The notes below the pieces were generated by a model. The model made no database searches, was not told the DNA's origin, and worked only from the letters and a program-made list of their open reading frames with translations. From JARIHC01 sp035692985 (lineage in GTDB: Bacteria > Patescibacteriota > Saccharimonadia > Saccharimonadales > UBA4665): a stretch of 64,000 nt of DNA. The DNA lies in contig DASSHG010000009.1 in NCBI GenBank assembly GCA_035692985.1, forward strand, positions 124,001-188,000, written 5' to 3'. The position numbers and the translations under genes are program-made. Position 1 is the first letter of the stretch, and the number at the start of each line of letters is the position of its first letter. Shown piece by piece: positions 61,043-64,000 of the stretch.

Positions 61043-61756
61043 ATGGCTAGGCGGCTCTCGCCCCGGAATCAATACATCCTGGCGCTCGGGATTTCCACGC
61101 TGGTTAGCGCCGGCCTGTTCGCGTACGGTGCCTGGCGCAATCGCAGCCTGGAGTTCAACTATCTGTTATGGAACCTGTTTCTGGCCTGGTTGCCTCTGGT
61201 GTTTGCGGTACGGCTAGTCAGCATTCTTCGCCGCAAGCTGTGGTCCAGCTGGGAAGCGATGGGCTTGAGCGTGCTGTGGCTGGTTTTTTTGCCCAACAGT
61301 TTCTACATGATAAGCGACTTTATCCATTTGCAAGATGTGCGGCGGGTTGACGTGGTCTACGATACGATCATGCTGACCTCCTTTATCTATATAGGAGTGA
61401 CGCTGGGATTCAGCAGCCTCTACCTTATACATCTACAGCTGCGCCGGCGATTGTCACGGCGCATGGCGGCTTTTTGGGTGGCTTTCACGCTGTTTGTCAG
61501 TAGTATCGCCATATATGTCGGTCGCGACCTGCGCTGGAATAGCTGGGACGTGCTGACAAATCCGGGCGGCTTGCTATTTGATATTTCCGACCGGTTGATG
61601 CACCCGGCGTCGTATCCGCAAATGCTGGTGACGATAACCGCCTTTTTCGTATTGCTGATGAGCATGTACGGTCTGTTGTGGCGGGGCGCCAGACTGCTGC
61701 GCTATGCCGGTCAAGTCGATGCTGAGACCGCGGTCGCTGAGCCGCCGGCCGGTTAA
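61043..61756 (+). CDS. DUF1361-like membrane protein
   Basis: The 237-aa product has about seven membrane helices and the DUF1361 landmark segments LLWNLFLAWLPLVFAV, VLWLVFLPNSFYMISDFIHL and YVGRDLRWNSWDV. The family has no known role. It is probably transcribed separately from argS. Confidence 0.85.
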   Translation: MARRLSPRNQYILALGISTLVSAGLFAYGAWRNRSLEFNYLLWNLFLAWLPLVFAVRLVSILRRKLWSSWEAMGLSVLWLVFLPNSFYMISDFIHLQDVRRVDVVYDTIMLTSFIYIGVTLGFSSLYLIHLQLRRRLSRRMAAFWVAFTLFVSSIAIYVGRDLRWNSWDVLTNPGGLLFDISDRLMHPASYPQMLVTITAFFVLLMSMYGLLWRGARLLRYAGQVDAETAVAEPPAG

Positions 61757-61763
61757 CCTCTGT

Positions 61764-61775
61764 TATACTAATGGC
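61764..61775 (+). promoter_or_regulatory. Leaderless promoter of argS
   Basis: TATACT at 61764-61769, preceded by TGT (extended -10), ends 6 nt before ATG 61776. Confidence 0.65.
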
Positions 61776-63446
61776 ATGAAACAAGAACTTGAGGCGGCAT
61801 TGGCCGGTTGCGCGCAAGAATTATTCGATGCGCAAGTGCCGGTCGAATTGACCCGTCCGGATGAGAAATTCGGCGATTATGCTACTAACGTGGCGCTCCA
61901 ACTGGCTAAACAGGCCGGCAAACCGCCGCGCGAGATTGCCGACGCGCTGGCAGCGAAAGCCAAAGAAAAATTGGGCGGCAAGGTGAGTGATGTATCAGTC
62001 GCCGAACCCGGTTTCTTGAATCTGCGACTGAGCGACGAAGCCTTGGTTTCCTCAATGTCTACGGAGTTAACTAAATCAAACGAGGGACGGAAAGTGTTGC
62101 TGGAGTATTCCTGCCCGAATGCCTTTAAAGAACTGCACACCGGCCATTTGTACACGACAATCGCCGGCGACGTGCTGGGACGATTGCTGGAAGCCTCCGG
62201 CGCGATCGTATTCCGTGCCAATTTTGGCGGTGATGTAGGCCTGCACGTTGCCAAATGCCTATACGGGGTAGTACAGGAAATCGGCGGCGAGTATCCGGAC
62301 AAATTAAAAGACATACCAAAGGCCAGTCGTCCGGAGTGGGTCAGCGCGGCTTACGTGGCCGGCGCTAAAGCGTACGAGGAAGACGAGACCGCAAAGGCTA
62401 AAATAACAGATATAAACTCACAAGTTTATGGCTTTCACGAGTCTAATGACAAGACAAGCGGCCTGGCTAAAATTTACTGGGTTTGCCGCGAATGGAGCTA
62501 CGACTATTTCAAGGACTTTTACGAAAAAATAGAGGTTGAGCCTTTTGACAAATACTATCCGGAAAGCTCGACAATTGAGCCTGGTTCAGCCGTAGTTAAT
62601 AAGCACACTGGCACGGTCTTTGAAAAAAGCGACGGAGCCTTAATTTACAGGGGTCAGGAAGCCGGCCTCCACACCAGGGTTTTTGTAACGTCCAAAGGCT
62701 TGCCGACCTATGAAACCAAAGACCTCGGCGTAATTTTTACCGAGGCTAACGATTTTGCTTACGATAAGCGCGTGCTCATTACCGGCAACGATCAGACTGA
62801 TTATATGAAAGTTGTCTTCGCGGCCCTGGGCGCCATTGACCGCGATCTAGCGGCCAAACAGACTCACCTAACCAACGGCACAGTCCGTTTTGGCAGCGGC
62901 CAAAAGATGAGTTCGCGCTTAGGCAATGTTAGCAGGGCGGTGGATGTTATTCAGACGGTAAACGACACGCTAGCGAGCCAAAACCCCGGCTCCGACCATT
63001 ACACGACTGCCCTGGCTGCTATCAAGTATACGTTTCTTAAACACCGGCTTGGCGGCGACATAGCCTTCGACATAGATGAATCAGTCAGCCTGGAAGGCAA
63101 CAGCGGGCCGTATTTGCAGTACGCCCATGCCCGCGCCCGGTCTATTTTGCGCAAAGCCGGCGGCGAGGGCGGAAAAATCGATAGCTTAGAGGCCGGCGAG
63201 CGCACTCTGGCTCGTAAAATTAGCGAATTTACAGAGGTGGTAGACAAGGCTGTGGCCGAACTCATGCCACATTACGTATGTACGTATTTATATGAGTTGG
63301 CCCAGATATTTAACCGGTTCTATGAGAATAACCGGGTAATTGGTGACCAGCGCCAAGATTTGCGTCTGGTATTGGTGCAAAAATACGCCGATACGCTCCA
63401 GGCCGGCCTGAATCTCGTAGGTATTGCATCACCAGATAAAATGTGA
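61776..63446 (+). CDS. argS: Arginyl-tRNA synthetase
   Basis: The 556-aa product is a class I synthetase with the ArgS-specific N-terminal Add1 domain (KFGDYATNVALQLAK), HIGH motif NAFKELHTGHLYTTI (HTGH), DxxGSP-equivalent region with NFGGDVGLHVAK, KMSK variant GQKMSSRLGN and a C-terminal DALR anticodon domain. It charges tRNA-Arg, including the GCG isoacceptor at 42898. ATG 61776 (MKQELEAAL) is preferred because of family N-terminus and promoter; an earlier in-frame ATG lies inside the DUF1361 gene. Confidence 0.95.
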   Translation: MKQELEAALAGCAQELFDAQVPVELTRPDEKFGDYATNVALQLAKQAGKPPREIADALAAKAKEKLGGKVSDVSVAEPGFLNLRLSDEALVSSMSTELTKSNEGRKVLLEYSCPNAFKELHTGHLYTTIAGDVLGRLLEASGAIVFRANFGGDVGLHVAKCLYGVVQEIGGEYPDKLKDIPKASRPEWVSAAYVAGAKAYEEDETAKAKITDINSQVYGFHESNDKTSGLAKIYWVCREWSYDYFKDFYEKIEVEPFDKYYPESSTIEPGSAVVNKHTGTVFEKSDGALIYRGQEAGLHTRVFVTSKGLPTYETKDLGVIFTEANDFAYDKRVLITGNDQTDYMKVVFAALGAIDRDLAAKQTHLTNGTVRFGSGQKMSSRLGNVSRAVDVIQTVNDTLASQNPGSDHYTTALAAIKYTFLKHRLGGDIAFDIDESVSLEGNSGPYLQYAHARARSILRKAGGEGGKIDSLEAGERTLARKISEFTEVVDKAVAELMPHYVCTYLYELAQIFNRFYENNRVIGDQRQDLRLVLVQKYADTLQAGLNLVGIASPDKM

Positions 63447-63461
63447 TATAATGTCAGAGTA

Positions 63462-63920
63462 ATGGCACAACGAAAACGTAAAACCAAACGACAATCGAAC
63501 GCTAACACTGCCGCCGCTGGCACACCTATCCGTTTTGAACAGCCGGCTAGCCAGCGCAAGCCCAAGCCAAAAGTCGCTCGCACAGTCGCCAAAGAAGTCA
63601 ATCCAATCACCGGCTTCACCAATTTTTTGCGCGAGTACACGGTTGTTACCCTTGCCGTCGGTTTCGTAATCGCTACCCAGGTACAGGGGCTGGTCCGCCA
63701 ATTGGTGGCCGATTTTGTTAACCCGCTCTCGCAGTTGCTCTTTGGCACGGCCCTATCAGAACGCACCTTTACGCTGCATTGGCACACCCGGGCCGCCAAT
63801 TTCGCCTGGGGTGATCTGGCCTACGGTTTGATCGACTTCCTGTTTGTACTGCTGGTCATTTTCCTGATTATTAAAATCTTCCAGCTGGATAAGCTCAACA
63901 AACCGAAAACTAAGAAATAG
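63462..63920 (+). CDS. Large-conductance mechanosensitive channel (MscL-like)
   Basis: The 152-aa product has an extra basic N-terminus (about residues 1-45) followed by the MscL fold: GFTNFLREYTVVTLAVGFVIATQVQGLVRQL is the first helix region, WGDLAYGLIDFLFVLLVIFLIIKIF the second helix, and a KLNKPKTKK tail. MscL opens under membrane tension to release solutes. The usual N-terminal FKEFAxRGNVxDLAVGV reads FLREYTVVTLAVGF. TATAAT lies 9 nt before the ATG. Confidence 0.82.
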   Translation: MAQRKRKTKRQSNANTAAAGTPIRFEQPASQRKPKPKVARTVAKEVNPITGFTNFLREYTVVTLAVGFVIATQVQGLVRQLVADFVNPLSQLLFGTALSERTFTLHWHTRAANFAWGDLAYGLIDFLFVLLVIFLIIKIFQLDKLNKPKTKK

Positions 63921-63955
63921 CGCGCGAAACTATTTGGTTGCGACCGGCAAACTGA

Positions 63956-63977
63956 TATACTCAGTTTGATTGGAGGG
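63956..63977 (+). promoter_or_regulatory. Promoter and ribosome-binding site of next gene
   Basis: TATACT at 63956-63961 with a TTTGGT -35-like hexamer 17 bp upstream is followed by GGAGGG at 63972-63977. Confidence 0.5.
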
Positions 63978-63984
63978 AATACGC

Positions 63985-64000
63985 GTGGAGGCTGCCGCCC
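63985..64000 (+). CDS. Start of a gene cut by the right edge
   Basis: A GTG at 63985 lies 7 nt after GGAGGG and opens a frame (Met-Glu-Ala-Ala-Ala) that leaves the window. Too short to name. Confidence 0.4.

Noticed and set aside
1..64000. UGA recoded as glycine, as in some CPR lineages
   Set aside because: TGA stops end clear proteins exactly and form ATGA stop/start overlaps (for example 4916-4919 and 37239-37243), and no conserved protein needs TGA read-through.
1..64000. CRISPR arrays, insertion sequences, integrases or prophage genes
   Set aside because: No regularly spaced repeats, transposase or integrase motifs or phage structural genes were seen in the window.

Overview
The window looks like a Candidate Phyla Radiation (Patescibacteria) chromosome, most probably a Candidatus Saccharibacteria (TM7) relative. 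The evidence is the compact layout with many 1-25 bp gene overlaps, a short ArgS (556 aa) and ValS (850 aa), many small conserved membrane proteins of CPR type, and a stripped-down type IV secretion locus with a row of small pilin-like genes. The recF, groES and argS starts and several others sit 6-8 nt after a TATAAT-like box, so leaderless mRNAs seem common. TGA acts as a normal stop (several ATGA stop/start overlaps), which argues against the UGA-recoding CPR lineages. The phylum call is inference; no 16S rRNA gene is present.

Layout. 1-3.6 kb: a membrane protein cut by the window edge, then a two-gene pair for a membrane-anchored protein and a large secreted repeat protein. 3.6-16.5 kb: a surface-polysaccharide island with five glycosyltransferases (one with two GT2 domains), three SAM methyltransferases, a Wzm/Wzt-type ABC exporter and a multi-pass membrane protein. 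The part from 3.6 to 12.8 kb is visibly more AT-rich than the part after 12.8 kb. 16.5-22.5 kb: the replication-origin region, with jag/khpB-yidC-rnpA-rpmH on the minus strand, a DnaA-box-rich gap, then dnaA, a second DnaA-box gap, dnaN and recF on the plus strand.

22.4-39 kb: a type IV secretion-like locus. The minus-strand arm encodes two small membrane proteins, a lysozyme/NlpC-P60 wall hydrolase, a giant membrane protein with a decayed M23 domain, a VirB4 ATPase, a separate VirB4 N-terminal-like protein, a PrgI/VirB3-like protein, a basic coiled protein and a VirB6/TrbL-like channel. Diverging from it on the plus strand are six tandem VirB2-like pilin genes. Together these would form an envelope-spanning secretion or pilus machine with its own wall hydrolase; no VirB7-VirB11 or VirD4 is in view.

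39-47 kb: hsp20, comF, three serine tRNAs and one arginine tRNA, a YihY family protein, small membrane proteins and a 1328-codon SGNH-hydrolase/membrane-protein frame that may be two genes. 47-55.4 kb: a HIT protein, an XRE-HAD fusion, valS, tsaD, a LysM-like protein, a truncated MurE-like ligase and a DDAH-like hydrolase. 55.4-56.2 kb: an 800-bp gap with strong nested inverted repeats, probably a structured RNA, and one weak reading frame. 56.1-58.2 kb: groES-groEL under a CIRCE operator. 58.2-64 kb: a Ser/Thr kinase, a His/Asp-rich protein, phosphoglucose/phosphomannose isomerase, small membrane proteins, argS and an MscL-like channel. Start codons were chosen from ribosome-binding sites, promoter spacing and family N-termini; all functions are read from sequence motifs without database searches.
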